In this document: positions 1-9,385 of the stretch, piece by piece | How the letters are laid out: every line of letters begins with the position of its first letter | Numbering within the stretch: the stretch's first letter is position 1 | Assembly (NCBI GenBank): GCA_035373625.1 | Contig: DAOSNS010000014.1 | Span: forward strand, 24,058-88,057 | Source: DSWT01 sp035373625 | Lineage (GTDB): Bacteria; Chloroflexota; Anaerolineae; B4-G1; SLSP01 | Length of the DNA: 64,000 nucleotides | Direction: 5' to 3' | Notes under the pieces: generated by a model | What the model saw: only the letters and a program-made list of their open reading frames with translations | What the model was told of the DNA's origin: nothing | Database searches by the model: none | Program-made: the position numbers and the translations under genes

Positions 1-1
1 C

Positions 2-955
2 GCGCGCGTAGCTCCGCATCACAAGATGCGCATTGTCTCGGCGTTGCGCAAGCGCAACAACATCGTCGCTATGACCGGTGATGGCGTCAATGACGCCCCG
101 GCGCTCAAGCAGGCCGACATCGGCGTAGCGATGGGCATCACCGGCACCGACGTCACCAAGCAGACAGCGGATATGGTGTTGACCGATGACAACTACGTCT
201 CCATCGTCAGTGCCATCGAGCAGGGCCGCATCATCTACTCCAACATTCGCAAGTTCGTCTACTTCCTGCTCTCGTGTAATGTGGCCGAGATTGCTATCCT
301 CTTCATCGCCACAGCGTTGGGTTGGTCACCGCCCCTTACGGCCATTCAACTGTTGTGGCTTAACCTGCTGAGCGATGGCGCGCCGGCGCTGGCGTTGGGC
401 TTGGAGAAGGGCGACCCGGATTTGATGGATCGTCCGCCGCGTCCGCCGGAGGAGCCGGTGATCAACCGCGAGATGTGGATCGGCGTTGCGGTTCAGACGG
501 TGGCCATCACGGTTGCGGTTCTCGTTGCCTATTTGTTGGGATGGAAAGTGTTTGGCCCGGAACACGCGGTCTATCGGGGACTCGTCAGTGTTACCCCCGG
601 TATCTTTGATCCGCTCAATGATCCATTCGATGATTTCGTTCTCTTGACGGCGGAGACGATGGCGTTTGTGACGCTGGTTGCTTCGGAATTGTTGCGAGCC
701 TACACTTCGCGTTCGGAGCGTTATCCGCTGTTCAAGCTGGGGGTTTTCACCAACAAGTATATGCAGTACGCCGTGGGATTCTCGCTGTTCCTGTTGTTCC
801 TGGTGGTGTATATCCCCGTGCCGGCCATACGCCAGGTCTTCAATACGACGCCCATCACGTTGAACGAATGGGTGCCGATGGTCCCGCTCATCTTGCTGCC
901 TTCTGTTGCGGCTGAAATCCAGAAGTGGATCTTCAACCGCCAAAAGCGCGGGTAA
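2..955 (+). CDS. Calcium-type P-type ATPase, C-terminal part (5' end outside window)
   Basis: The frame is open from base 2 and reads A-R-V-A-P-x-H-K before the first Met, matching the P-domain run-in of cation ATPases, so the gene starts upstream of the window. The hinge motif TGDGVNDAPALKQADIG is followed by about six hydrophobic membrane segments typical of Cation_ATPase_C. Residues resembling SERCA calcium ligands are visible: SCNVAEIAI in M5, WLNLLSDG in M6 and a Glu in LVASELLRAY in M8. The likely role is ATP-driven export of Ca2+, or possibly another divalent cation. The gene converges on the penicillin-binding protein gene, and a strong bidirectional hairpin separates them. The ATPase family is certain; the ion is inferred. 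Confidence 0.92.
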   Translation, partial: ARVAPHHKMRIVSALRKRNNIVAMTGDGVNDAPALKQADIGVAMGITGTDVTKQTADMVLTDDNYVSIVSAIEQGRIIYSNIRKFVYFLLSCNVAEIAILFIATALGWSPPLTAIQLLWLNLLSDGAPALALGLEKGDPDLMDRPPRPPEEPVINREMWIGVAVQTVAITVAVLVAYLLGWKVFGPEHAVYRGLVSVTPGIFDPLNDPFDDFVLLTAETMAFVTLVASELLRAYTSRSERYPLFKLGVFTNKYMQYAVGFSLFLLFLVVYIPVPAIRQVFNTTPITLNEWVPMVPLILLPSVAAEIQKWIFNRQKRG

Positions 956-975
956 GATCAACGTTCATCCACAAG

Positions 976-1014
976 AAAAGCGGCGATACTTGAAAAAGTA
1001 TCGCCGCTTTTTTA
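976..1014. terminator. Bidirectional intrinsic terminator
   Basis: A perfect 15-bp inverted repeat (976-990 with 997-1011, loop TGAAAA) is flanked by A-rich sequence on the left and a run of T on the right. It can therefore end both the ATPase transcript on the plus strand and the convergent PBP transcript on the minus strand. Confidence 0.9.
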
Positions 1015-1022
1015 TCCCTAAC

Positions 1023-4000
1023 TTAATCTTTCGGCACCACGCGGATTTTCACCGCTTCCGTTTCGGTCTTATTCCCGGCGGCGTCGTAGGCGACAACCCG
1101 GAATTTGTATTCCCCCGGCCCGCTCAGGGTCCAGTTGACGTTGAACGGCGCAATGTTGCGGACTTTGAAAGGCTCTGTCTCATCGCCCTTGAAGAAATCC
1201 ACGCGCGCCACCGCGTAGTTATCTTGGACCTCAGCATTGAGGTTGACCCACTCATCCACCCCGTAGGTGTATTCCGAGCCGTCAACCGGGTAGGTGAGGT
1301 CCACTTTGGGCGGTGTGTTGTCAATGGTGAACTGCAACGTTGCCAGACGCACGCCTTGATCCTGGCCAACAGCCTGAAGTTGTAGCGTGTACAATCCATC
1401 TTCAATGCCGGTAGTGTCGAAGAATTCCAGGATGTTGTTATCTACCTGATTCCAATGATCGGGGCCGATTTGCATCCACTCGGTTGGATTCAGCCCTTTG
1501 CCGAAAACCAGCCGGTAGAAGGCAAAGTTTCCCCCGCGTGCATTGCCGATGATAGGGACGACGCCTTTGACGTAGGAGTAGGCCGTTGGGGAGATCACCG
1601 CGACCTCGGCCTGGGTTTGATTGGGACCGTAAATGGTATCGTACTCCGTTGGCGGGACAAGCTCGGCCCGGCGTTCCTCCGGCAGGCTGTTGATCCAATC
1701 CTGCGCCTCCGGCGGCAAGACCATATAGACACGTTCTTCCACCAGTTCCGGCGGCGTGTAGATGGTGGCGAGTTTGCCCGTTTCGCGGTTCACCAGGAAG
1801 ACCTGATGGATGTTATCGGTTTCGGTCGGCTCCGTGCCGGGGATCATCAGCTCGGTGCGGGTGGGGCAGTGTCCGTTGGGCTTGAGGCCCGAAACGGCGC
1901 ACACGGTCACCTCGACCAGCCCCTCCGGGCGCGTGAAGGGGACAATGGGTTCATCCTTGAGCGCGTACTCCATCAGCGCGTGCCAGATGTAGGCCGCGCC
2001 GCGTGCGCCTGGGGTATTGATCATAAAATCATCTGCATTCTTATTTCCCTGCCAGACGCCAATGGCGATTTGGGGCGTGTACCCCACGGCCCAGTTGTCG
2101 GTGAAATTGTTGGTTGTACCGGTTTTGGCGGCTGCCGGGCGGTTATTGGACAACTCCATAGCATTGGGACTACCGAAACCGGCAATGCGTGCCTGCCGGT
2201 CAGAGAGGATGTCGGTAATCAGATAAGCCAGCCGTGGTTCGAGAACCTGGCGTGATTGCGGCTGATCGTACTGGTAGAGGACTTTGCCGTTGCGATCTTC
2301 GACCCGCAGAATGGCGACCGGGTTCAATTCGCGGAAATTGGGGCGCTGTTCCGATTCGGGAACCGGTTCGCCATACATCACGCCGTTGTTAGCAAACACG
2401 GTGAACGCATACACCATGTCTATCAACTTAACTTCTCCACCCCCCAGGGTCAGGCTCAAGCCATAGTGCTGCAGGCTCTTATCGAGCGTGGTGATACCCA
2501 TCTTGTGCGCGGTACGCAGCACGTTATCAATCCCGGCAATGGACATGGCCTCCACAGCCGGGATGTTCAACGAGCGTGCTAATGCGTCGCGCAGGCTGAC
2601 CGGGCCGTTATAGGTGCGACTGTAGTTCTCCGGAACGTAGGGGGCCATCCCCGCCCCCTGATCGAACGCCTGGCGCACATCGAGGAACATATAGGCGGCA
2701 TTGTGTCCCTGCGCCAGGAAGGTAACATACGTAAACGGCTTGAACGACGAGCCGGGCTGGCGCAGCCCATCCGCGGCCACGTTGAATTTCCCATCAATTT
2801 CGTCATTCCAGTAGTCGGCGCTGCCCACCATCGCCAGAATTTCGCCGGTTGTGGGGCGGATGATAACAACGGCGGAGTTCTTGATGTTGAAATCTTTGCC
2901 GATGCGGCTGGCCGGCACATCAGGGAGGTACTGCGCTGCTTCACAGCCCGCCGCGACAGCTTCGGGGATGACCACTGCTGGGTCTTCTCCCTTGAGGATG
3001 CGCAGATAAGCCTGCACCGTGCATTGTGCCTGGTTGTTGAGTCCCAGATCGAGCGTCGTATAGACGCGCAAGCCACCGCCGGCCACTAACTCCGGCGGGA
3101 ACATTTTTTCCAACTGCCGGCGTACGTACATGGAGAAATGCGGCGCCTGGATGTCGAAACGCTTGTTGGACTGTGCCAGTTTCCACGGTTCGTCTTCGGC
3201 GGCTTTGGCTTCGGCGCTGGTGATGCACCCTTCCTCGACCATGCGTTGCAGGATGATCTTTTTGCGCTCAAAGGCTTCTTCAGGGGCGTCGAAGGGGTTG
3301 AGCAAAGGATACTGGGGGATGGCGATCAGCGTCGCGGCTTCTGAAAGGGTCAACTCCCCCACGGATTTCCCGAAGTATACCCGTGCCGCTGCATCAATCC
3401 CGTAGGCGAGATTGGCGTACAGGTTGGTGTTGATGTACCATTCCAGGATTTCTTCTTTGCTATACCGGCGCGTCAGTTCCAGGGCGATGAGGATCTCTTT
3501 GATCTTACGCGCATAGCTTTTCTCGTAGCGTTCCTCGATCGGGATCACAGAGTTCTTCACAACCTGTTGGGTGATGGAAGAACCACCCTGGACATCGCCG
3601 CCTTGCAGGTTGGAATAAAACGCGCGCAGCAACCCCCGGATGTTGACGCCGGGGTTGGTCCAGAAGGTTTTGTCCTCGGCGGCGACCGTGCCGCAGATTA
3701 CATAATCCGGTATCGCCGAGAGCGATACCCAGTTGCGGTCTCCGGCATTGGGATCAATCACCTCGTAGAGTAGATGTTGGCCGGTACGATCGTAGATTTT
3801 GGTCGTCTCGAATGTCTGAACGCTGGCCGCGGCGACCTCGTCCGGGGTCGGCAGATTTGCGGTGATGGCGTTGTAAGCTGCGGCGGCGGTTCCCACGCCC
3901 ATGCCGATGATCACGCCGGTGAACAGCATCGAAATCAGGGCCAACAGCCCTATAATCCGCAACACCAGGTTCAAACCGGTGCGGCTCTTGTGCCTTCTCC

Positions 4001-4061
4001 GCTCGCGGTCCTTCACGATCAACGCGCGGATTAAAGGAACGGGAGTCCGTTGTTGTGCCAT
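1023..4061 (-). CDS. Class A penicillin-binding protein (PBP1A family)
   Basis: 1012 aa. A cytoplasmic basic N-terminus and one membrane anchor (about residues 33-60) are followed by a GT51 glycosyltransferase domain (AAEDKTFW, then GGSSITQQVVKN, about 125-180). The transpeptidase domain has PGSSFKPFTY (catalytic Ser and SxxK), SLN and KTGTTNNFTDNW. The enzyme polymerises lipid II glycan and crosslinks peptidoglycan outside the membrane. The last 200 residues carry two Ig-like segments (one beginning DNTPPKVDLTYPVDG) that E. coli PBP1A lacks; such tails occur in Chloroflexota homologues. The canonical EDxxFxxHxG reads EDKTFWTNPG, so the His is replaced. It is monocistronic. Confidence 0.95.
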   Translation of the reverse strand: MAQQRTPVPLIRALIVKDRERRRHKSRTGLNLVLRIIGLLALISMLFTGVIIGMGVGTAAAAYNAITANLPTPDEVAAASVQTFETTKIYDRTGQHLLYEVIDPNAGDRNWVSLSAIPDYVICGTVAAEDKTFWTNPGVNIRGLLRAFYSNLQGGDVQGGSSITQQVVKNSVIPIEERYEKSYARKIKEILIALELTRRYSKEEILEWYINTNLYANLAYGIDAAARVYFGKSVGELTLSEAATLIAIPQYPLLNPFDAPEEAFERKKIILQRMVEEGCITSAEAKAAEDEPWKLAQSNKRFDIQAPHFSMYVRRQLEKMFPPELVAGGGLRVYTTLDLGLNNQAQCTVQAYLRILKGEDPAVVIPEAVAAGCEAAQYLPDVPASRIGKDFNIKNSAVVIIRPTTGEILAMVGSADYWNDEIDGKFNVAADGLRQPGSSFKPFTYVTFLAQGHNAAYMFLDVRQAFDQGAGMAPYVPENYSRTYNGPVSLRDALARSLNIPAVEAMSIAGIDNVLRTAHKMGITTLDKSLQHYGLSLTLGGGEVKLIDMVYAFTVFANNGVMYGEPVPESEQRPNFRELNPVAILRVEDRNGKVLYQYDQPQSRQVLEPRLAYLITDILSDRQARIAGFGSPNAMELSNNRPAAAKTGTTNNFTDNWAVGYTPQIAIGVWQGNKNADDFMINTPGARGAAYIWHALMEYALKDEPIVPFTRPEGLVEVTVCAVSGLKPNGHCPTRTELMIPGTEPTETDNIHQVFLVNRETGKLATIYTPPELVEERVYMVLPPEAQDWINSLPEERRAELVPPTEYDTIYGPNQTQAEVAVISPTAYSYVKGVVPIIGNARGGNFAFYRLVFGKGLNPTEWMQIGPDHWNQVDNNILEFFDTTGIEDGLYTLQLQAVGQDQGVRLATLQFTIDNTPPKVDLTYPVDGSEYTYGVDEWVNLNAEVQDNYAVARVDFFKGDETEPFKVRNIAPFNVNWTLSGPGEYKFRVVAYDAAGNKTETEAVKIRVVPKD

Positions 4062-4079
4062 AGTTACCTCATCTTGTCA

Positions 4080-4151
4080 AATAGTTTGATAGTCGGATAG
4101 TCGGATAGTCGGATAGTCGGATAGTCAGATAGTCGGATAGTCGGATAGTCT
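4080..4151. repeat. 8-bp tandem repeat (GATAGTCG)8
   Basis: Eight consecutive copies of GATAGTCG run from 4088 to 4151. Copy 5 ends in A and copy 8 in T, and a degenerate copy precedes them. The array lies 20 bp upstream of the PBP start codon, within its leader or promoter. A short relative on the other strand (GACTATCCGACTA) lies just before dprA at 7065-7077, so this is a dispersed intergenic motif. Confidence 0.9.
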
Positions 4152-4260
4152 TTAGTTATGTTGTCAGAACGGCGTTGATTATCCTGATGCGCTTGTGATC
4201 CTACCACAGTTTTTCCTATATTATGCCGTGCTCTTGCAGTTTGGCAAGGTCAAAAAGTGC

Positions 4261-4288
4261 TTGACGAATTCACAATATCCGTTAGAAT
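4261..4288 (+). promoter_or_regulatory. Candidate sigma-70-type promoter of ffh
   Basis: TTGACG (4261-4266), a 16-bp spacer and TAGAAT (4283-4288) lie about 23 bp before the ffh start. This matches the housekeeping consensus at 10 of 12 positions. It probably drives ffh and perhaps the rpsP operon. Confidence 0.6.
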
Positions 4289-4310
4289 GTATCTGATTCT
4301 ATGAGGCTGG

Positions 4311-5642
4311 ATGGTTATGTTTGAATCTTTAAGCACGAAGCTACAGGGCATCTTTGACCGGCTAGGCAAGCGTGGTGTCTTGCGCGAAGAAGATGTCAAA
4401 GCTGTACTGCGCGAAATCCGGCTGGCACTTTTAGAAGCGGACGTCAATTACAAGGTCGTCAAGGATTTCATTGACCGCGTGCGGGAAAAAGCGGTCGGCG
4501 AGGAAATCTCCCGCGCCCTCAATCCCGCACAACAAGTCATCAAGATCGTACACCAGGAACTGGTTGCCACGCTCGGTGAGCCGGGACGGCTGGAACTGAA
4601 AGGCCGCGCACCCTATGTCATCATGCTGGTCGGCCTGCAAGGCTCCGGCAAAACGACTATGGTGGCGAAGCTGGCCCTGCACCTGCGCTCCAAAGGACAC
4701 TTCCCGCTGATGGTGGCCGCCGATACTTATCGCCCTGCGGCCATCACCCAACTGGAAGTGCTGGGACGGCAGATCAACGTCCCCGTCTACAGCGACCGCA
4801 CCGCGAAACCACCGGACATCTGCGCGCGCAGCCTTGAAGAAGCGCGCAGCCGCGGTGCCGACGTTGTCTTGCTGGACACCGCCGGTCGTTTGCAGATTGA
4901 CGATGCCATGATGAACGAGTTGGTCGCCATTCGGGAGCGCGTCCATCCGATCGAAATCCTGTTGGTTGCCGATGCGATGACCGGTCAGGAAGCGGTCAAC
5001 ATTGCGCAGGGATTCCATGAGCGGGTGGGGCTGACGGGCCTGATCCTCACGAAAGTAGATGGCGATGCGCGTGGTGGTGCGGCCATCAGCATGCGCGAAG
5101 TGACCGGGGTGCCCATCAAATTCCTGGGGACCGGCGAGAAAACCAATGCCCTGGAGCCTTTTCAACCTGAACGACTCGCCAGTCGCATCCTGGGAATGGG
5201 CGATGTGCTCTCGCTGATCGAGCGCGCCGAGATGGCTTTTGATGAAGCCCAGGCCGCCGAGATGGAGAAAAAACTGCGCAAGGGCGAGTTCGACCTGGAA
5301 GACTTTCTGGGGCAGTTGCGTCAGGTGCGCAAGATGGGACCGCTCAACGAATTACTGGGGATGATCCCCGGCTTGGGCAAAGCCCTCAAAGGAGTGGATC
5401 TCGAAAAACTCGAAGCCGAGAAAAGTCTCAAGTACATTGAGGCCATTATCCTTTCGATGACGCCGGAAGAACGCCATAATCCGCGGATTTTGAATGCCAG
5501 CCGCAAGCGGCGCATTGCTGCCGGTAGCGGCACGAGCGTTCAACAAATCAACCAGCTCCTGAACCAGCATCGGGAGATGCAAAAGATGCTCAAGCGTTTG
5601 GGGGATGGTACCAAAATGCGTGGCTTACCCAAACTTTTTTAG
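4311..5642 (+). CDS. ffh: Signal recognition particle GTPase Ffh
   Basis: 443 aa, the normal length. The N domain (1-100) is followed by the G domain with P-loop GLQGSGKTTMVAKLA, DTAGR and TKVDGDARGG, then a Met-rich M domain (about 295-435) that binds 4.5S RNA and signal sequences. Ffh with SRP RNA delivers nascent membrane proteins to FtsY at the membrane. Two Met codons (4311 and 4317) are possible starts; a GAGG sits just upstream. The SRP RNA itself is encoded 12 kb downstream. rpsP, a KH-domain gene and rimM follow in the order common in Gram-positives and Chloroflexota. Confidence 0.97.
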   Translation: MVMFESLSTKLQGIFDRLGKRGVLREEDVKAVLREIRLALLEADVNYKVVKDFIDRVREKAVGEEISRALNPAQQVIKIVHQELVATLGEPGRLELKGRAPYVIMLVGLQGSGKTTMVAKLALHLRSKGHFPLMVAADTYRPAAITQLEVLGRQINVPVYSDRTAKPPDICARSLEEARSRGADVVLLDTAGRLQIDDAMMNELVAIRERVHPIEILLVADAMTGQEAVNIAQGFHERVGLTGLILTKVDGDARGGAAISMREVTGVPIKFLGTGEKTNALEPFQPERLASRILGMGDVLSLIERAEMAFDEAQAAEMEKKLRKGEFDLEDFLGQLRQVRKMGPLNELLGMIPGLGKALKGVDLEKLEAEKSLKYIEAIILSMTPEERHNPRILNASRKRRIAAGSGTSVQQINQLLNQHREMQKMLKRLGDGTKMRGLPKLF

Positions 5643-5695
5643 AGTGTAGGTGTAAATCAATCAAAAATCTGCCTAATCTGCTCAATTTGCTGATA

Positions 5696-5701
5696 TATAA
5701 T
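5696..5701 (+). promoter_or_regulatory. Candidate -10 box before rpsP
   Basis: A perfect TATAAT (5696-5701) lies 50 bp before the rpsP start in an AT-rich gap. No convincing -35 box is visible. The gap also contains the recurring intergenic ATCTGC-type motif. Confidence 0.35.
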
Positions 5702-5750
5702 TTTGCGATTATTACTTTTTTTCTTGTATAAGGAAGAGAACAGGAGGAAT

Positions 5751-6128
5751 ATGCTTAGGATTAGATTACGTCGTGTTGGCGGTAAGAAGCAGCCGAGTTA
5801 CCGCGTTGTTGTTGCTGAAGCGACGGCCCCCCGCGATGGGAAATCCGTCGAGACGGTCGGGTTTTACAACCCGCGCACGCAACCTGAGACGATTCAGGTC
5901 AAAGAAGACCGTGTCTTGCATTGGCTTTCGGTAGGTGCGCAACCGAGCGACTCTGTTGTGCGGCTTTTGAAGAAAGTGGGAACGCTCGAACGCTTTGAGC
6001 GCATGAAGTCCGGCGTATCTGTGGCGGCTTTGGTCGAAGAGGCCCGGGCTGCTGAGCAGACTGTAAGCCCCAAAACCAATCTCATAGTTCAAGAAAAAGA
6101 GCCTGTGACTGAGGGTGGCAGCGATTAG
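5751..6128 (+). CDS. rpsP: 30S ribosomal protein S16
   Basis: 125 aa. The true start is the ATG at 5751, preceded by AGGAGG at 5742-5747; longer frames to 5703 have no ribosome site. The N-terminal MLRIRLRRVGGKKQPSYRVV and the GFYNP motif are diagnostic of S16, a protein needed for 30S assembly. A 40-residue acidic C-terminal tail extends beyond the conserved core. The gene is followed by a KH-domain RNA-binding gene and rimM, a conserved ribosome-maturation cluster. Confidence 0.97.
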   Translation: MLRIRLRRVGGKKQPSYRVVVAEATAPRDGKSVETVGFYNPRTQPETIQVKEDRVLHWLSVGAQPSDSVVRLLKKVGTLERFERMKSGVSVAALVEEARAAEQTVSPKTNLIVQEKEPVTEGGSD

Positions 6129-6219
6129 CACTCCATAAGCTGCAGGACTTCGCCTCGGTCACTTGTTCTCGCTGTATCCTATTCGTAAATGTCTTTCACA
6201 TACTCAAGGAGGCGTAACG

Positions 6220-6456
6220 ATGTCTGCAGTCAAAGATCTGGTGGAATACGTCACGAAAGCGCTGGCCGATAAACCTGGCGCAGTGAAAATTTCCGAAATC
6301 GAGGGTGAAACCTCAATCATGCTGGAGTTGCGGGTCTCCCCGGATGATATGGGGAGAATGATTGGCCGCGAGGGTCGGACGATCAACGCAATGCGCTCTC
6401 TGGCGCGCGTGCTCGGCGCTAAACTGGGCAAGAAGGTCACGCTGGAGATTGTCTAG
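6220..6456 (+). CDS. khpA: KH-domain RNA-binding protein (KhpA/YlqC family)
   Basis: 78 aa, starting at the ATG at 6220 after AAGGAGG. A single KH domain is visible with the GxxG loop in MIGREGRTINAMR. Family members bind RNA and, in Firmicutes, pair with KhpB/Jag to influence cell elongation and small-RNA function. It always sits between rpsP and rimM in this cluster, which supports the assignment. Its partner Jag is not in the window. Confidence 0.93.
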   Translation: MSAVKDLVEYVTKALADKPGAVKISEIEGETSIMLELRVSPDDMGRMIGREGRTINAMRSLARVLGAKLGKKVTLEIV

Positions 6457-6504
6457 TTATGGCCGAGACGGCCTGGATATGCAGTGAAGTCAAGGGGCTC
6501 AGGG

Positions 6505-7038
6505 ATGTCTGAAAAGCAACCTGAGCCTCGTTATTTAGCTATTGGGCGCATCTTGCGACCCCACGGCGTGCGTGGCGAACTCCGCGCCGAGATTTTGACC
6601 GATTACCCGGAGCGGGTCGCCGATTTGCATACCCTGTATATCGGCAAAGAGCATCGTCCCTACACCTTGAAGGGAGTGCGCTTTCATCAAGGGGCGATGT
6701 TACTTACCTTGCAAGAGTGTACCACCCGCGATGCGGCCGAGGCCTTGCGGGGGGCTTTGGTGGAAGTATCGCTGGCGGATGCAATCCCATTGAACGAAGG
6801 GGAATACTACCACTTCCAGGTCATCGGCATGCAGGTCGAGACCGATACCGGGGAAGTCTTAGGCCGGATCACCGATGTCTTTACTGCGCCGGGCGCCAAC
6901 GACGTCTTCGTTGTGCATGGCCCTCTGGGCGAGATTTTGATCCCGGTCATCGAAGAGGCCATTATGGATCTGGACGTGGAAGCCGGGCGGGTGCTCATCC
7001 ACGTCCTGCCCGGTCTGCTGGACGCCGACGAAGTATAA
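6505..7038 (+). CDS. rimM: Ribosome maturation factor RimM
   Basis: 177 aa from the ATG at 6505 (AAGGGGC upstream). The N-terminal RimM barrel has IGRILRPHGVRGELRAEIL; the C-terminal PRC-barrel has YYHFQVIGMQV, GANDVFVV and LIPVIEEAIMDLDVEAGRV. RimM binds S19 and helps mature the 30S head domain. The gene lies 48 bp after the KH gene and is probably co-transcribed with it. trmD, a usual neighbour, is absent here. Confidence 0.95.
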   Translation: MSEKQPEPRYLAIGRILRPHGVRGELRAEILTDYPERVADLHTLYIGKEHRPYTLKGVRFHQGAMLLTLQECTTRDAAEALRGALVEVSLADAIPLNEGEYYHFQVIGMQVETDTGEVLGRITDVFTAPGANDVFVVHGPLGEILIPVIEEAIMDLDVEAGRVLIHVLPGLLDADEV

Positions 7039-7084
7039 CCAACTCTGACATTCACCCGCCTGACGACTATCCGACTAATGACTC

Positions 7085-8212
7085 ATGGACAACCTGCGCT
7101 ACTGGCTAGGCTTTAACCTGGTGCGCGGCATTGGACCGGTACGTCTGCGCATGCTATTGGACATGTTCGGCGACATCCGTTCGGCCTGGGAAGCCTCCGA
7201 GCAGGTGCTGCGCGAAATGAAACTCGAACGGCGCTCGCTCGAAAATTTCCTGAAAGTCCGCGAACAAGTGAACCTCGATGAAGTGCTGCGCCACGTGGAA
7301 CGTGTCGGTGTCCACGTGTTGACCTGGGATAGCCCCGATTACCCCGACTTGTTGCGGCAAATCCCCGATGCTCCACCGGTGCTCTTTGTGCGTGGCGAAA
7401 TCACGCCGGCCGACGAATGGGCCGTGGCCCTGGTGGGCACACGCAAGGCCACCGTATACGGGCGCGAGGTCGCCCGCATGCTGGCCGCCGACCTGGCCCA
7501 CAACCACGTCACGGTGGTCAGCGGCCTGGCGCGCGGTATTGATAGCGTCGCCCACAAGGCCGCGCTGGAGGCCGGCGGACGGACCATCGCGGTTTTGGGG
7601 TCGGGTGTGGACTGCATCTATCCCTCCGAACACCGCCAACTGGCGGAGGCCATTGCCGAGAACGGCGCGTTGCTCAGCGATTACCCGTTGGGGACGCAAC
7701 CGGAGTCGGCAAACTTCCCGGCGCGCAACCGCATTATCAGCGGGTTGAGCCTGGGTGTGGTGGTTGTGGAGGCGGATATCAAAAGCGGCGCGCTGATCAC
7801 GGCGGACTTTGCCCTTGACCAGGGGCGCGAGGTCTTCGCCGTGCCCGGCAGCATCCTCTCCCCGGCGTCGGCGGGGTGCAACCGTCTGCTGCGCGATGGG
7901 GCGAGCATCGTTACCGAAGTCGGCGACATTTTGGAGGGACTGCACCTGGATCACCTGGCCGAAAAACAGATGGCGCGGGAAATCCTGCCGGCGAACGCCA
8001 CCGAAGCTGCGATCATCGGTTGCCTTTCCGCCGAGCCGCGCCACCTCGACGAATTGTCGCGGGAGACGGCGCTGCCGGTCGAAGTCATCAGCAGTACTCT
8101 GGTGATGATGGAATTGAAGGGCATGGCGCGCCAGGTGGCGCCTTTGCAGTACGTCATCGCCCGCGAACCGGAAGAAGCGTATACCGTGGGGGAAAATTCA
8201 ACAACAGATTAA
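7085..8212 (+). CDS. dprA: DNA processing protein DprA
   Basis: 375 aa. An N-terminal SAM-like region (RYWLGFNLVRGIGPVRL) precedes a Rossmann domain with GTRKATVYG, SGLARGIDSVAHKAAL, LGSGVDCIYPSEH and FPARNRIISGLS. A C-terminal winged-helix (DprA_WH) ends the protein. DprA binds incoming single-stranded DNA and loads RecA during natural transformation. The ribosome site is poor, and a relative of the GATAGTCG repeat lies immediately upstream. No other competence gene is in the window. Confidence 0.95.
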   Translation: MDNLRYWLGFNLVRGIGPVRLRMLLDMFGDIRSAWEASEQVLREMKLERRSLENFLKVREQVNLDEVLRHVERVGVHVLTWDSPDYPDLLRQIPDAPPVLFVRGEITPADEWAVALVGTRKATVYGREVARMLAADLAHNHVTVVSGLARGIDSVAHKAALEAGGRTIAVLGSGVDCIYPSEHRQLAEAIAENGALLSDYPLGTQPESANFPARNRIISGLSLGVVVVEADIKSGALITADFALDQGREVFAVPGSILSPASAGCNRLLRDGASIVTEVGDILEGLHLDHLAEKQMAREILPANATEAAIIGCLSAEPRHLDELSRETALPVEVISSTLVMMELKGMARQVAPLQYVIAREPEEAYTVGENSTTD

Positions 8213-8238
8213 ACGGATTTCTAACTTGCACTACGATA

Positions 8239-8275
8239 AACGTTCCAACGTGTCAACGTTCCAACATCCAACATC
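8239..8275. repeat. Dispersed intergenic repeat (CGTTCCAACGTGTC family), copy 1
   Basis: CGTTCCAACGTGTCAACGT is present here and recurs exactly at 11877-11895 before the CvpA-like gene. A degenerate form lies before the uspA gene (about 29525-29545). The copy here continues with short CCAACATC direct repeats. Confidence 0.8.
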
Positions 8276-8302
8276 CAAACGATTTTCCAGGGAGGCCCGA
8301 AT

Positions 8303-9385
8303 ATGACCGAATCATTGTATGTCGTAATTATGGCCGGAGGTGGGGGAACGCGCTTGTGGCCGTTGAGCCGCAGTGGACACCCCAAGCAAATGTTAAAACT
8401 CTTCGGCGAACGCACGATGTTTCAACTTTCTGTGGATCGCCTGTTGCCCTTGTTGCCGCCGGCGCACATCTGCGTCGTGACGGCGGCAGAACAGGTGGAC
8501 CCTCTGGCGGCTCAATATCCCGATCTGCCACGCGCGAACTTCATCGTTGAACCGTTGGGGCGAGGAACCGCCGCCTGCATCGGACTTGCAGCGATGGCTT
8601 TGCGCCAGCGTGACCCCAACGCCGTGATGGCCGTGGTCACAGCCGATCACCTCATCCGTCGCGTGGACACATTCCGTGCCGTCCTGCGTGCCGCGCAGCA
8701 GGTGGCGGAACAGGGCTATCTGGTCACCCTGGGCATCACGCCGACATTTGCAGCGACCGGCTATGGCTATATCCGTCGCGGCACTTTGTTGGGTCAGGCG
8801 GATGGTTTTGATTATTACCGGGTGGAACGTTTCACCGAGAAGCCCGATGCCCCAACGGCGGCGGCTTTTCTTGAGGAAGGCGTGTATTCCTGGAACAGCG
8901 GCATGTTCATCTGGCGCACCGACCGCATCCTGGAAGAAATCCGGCGCTGGATGCCTGATTTGAGCGCGACCCTGGAGGCTTTGCAAGCGGTCTGGGATAC
9001 GCCTGCTTACGCCGAGACCCTGGCGCGCCTGTGGCCCCCTCTGCGCAAAGAGACGATTGACTACGGCATTATGGAGAAAGCCGACCGGGTCGCCGTTATC
9101 CCTGTAGACCTGGAGTGGTCCGACATCGGCGCATGGCCTGCGGTGATGGACGCGTACCCTCACGATGCCGCCGGCAACGTGTTGCTCGGCGATGTGATCG
9201 GCATTGACAATGTCAATACGCTGGTCTTCGCACAGGGCGAGCGCCTGGTCGCCACCATCGGCGTGCAGGACTTGATCGTCGTGGATACGCCGGACGCCGT
9301 ATTGATCACGCGGCGCGATCAGGCCGAGCGTGTCAAGGAAGTGATCGGTCGCCTGCAGGCCGCAGGCCGCCATACCTATCTGTAA
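8303..9385 (+). CDS. manC: Mannose-1-phosphate guanylyltransferase
   Basis: 360 aa. The nucleotidyltransferase signature MAGGGGTRLWPLSR with PKQMLKLFG is at residues 10-35, FTEKPDAPTAA is the mannose-phosphate region, and WSDIGAW follows. There is no C-terminal isomerase domain, so it is a single-function enzyme making GDP-mannose from GTP and mannose-1-phosphate for surface glycans. The start has a GGGAGG 8 bp upstream. It stands alone; no glycan cluster surrounds it. The gap to dprA contains a dispersed repeat. Confidence 0.93.
   Translation: MTESLYVVIMAGGGGTRLWPLSRSGHPKQMLKLFGERTMFQLSVDRLLPLLPPAHICVVTAAEQVDPLAAQYPDLPRANFIVEPLGRGTAACIGLAAMALRQRDPNAVMAVVTADHLIRRVDTFRAVLRAAQQVAEQGYLVTLGITPTFAATGYGYIRRGTLLGQADGFDYYRVERFTEKPDAPTAAAFLEEGVYSWNSGMFIWRTDRILEEIRRWMPDLSATLEALQAVWDTPAYAETLARLWPPLRKETIDYGIMEKADRVAVIPVDLEWSDIGAWPAVMDAYPHDAAGNVLLGDVIGIDNVNTLVFAQGERLVATIGVQDLIVVDTPDAVLITRRDQAERVKEVIGRLQAAGRHTYL

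Noticed and set aside
4088..4151. CRISPR array
   Set aside because: Units of 8 bp with no spacers; a simple tandem repeat.
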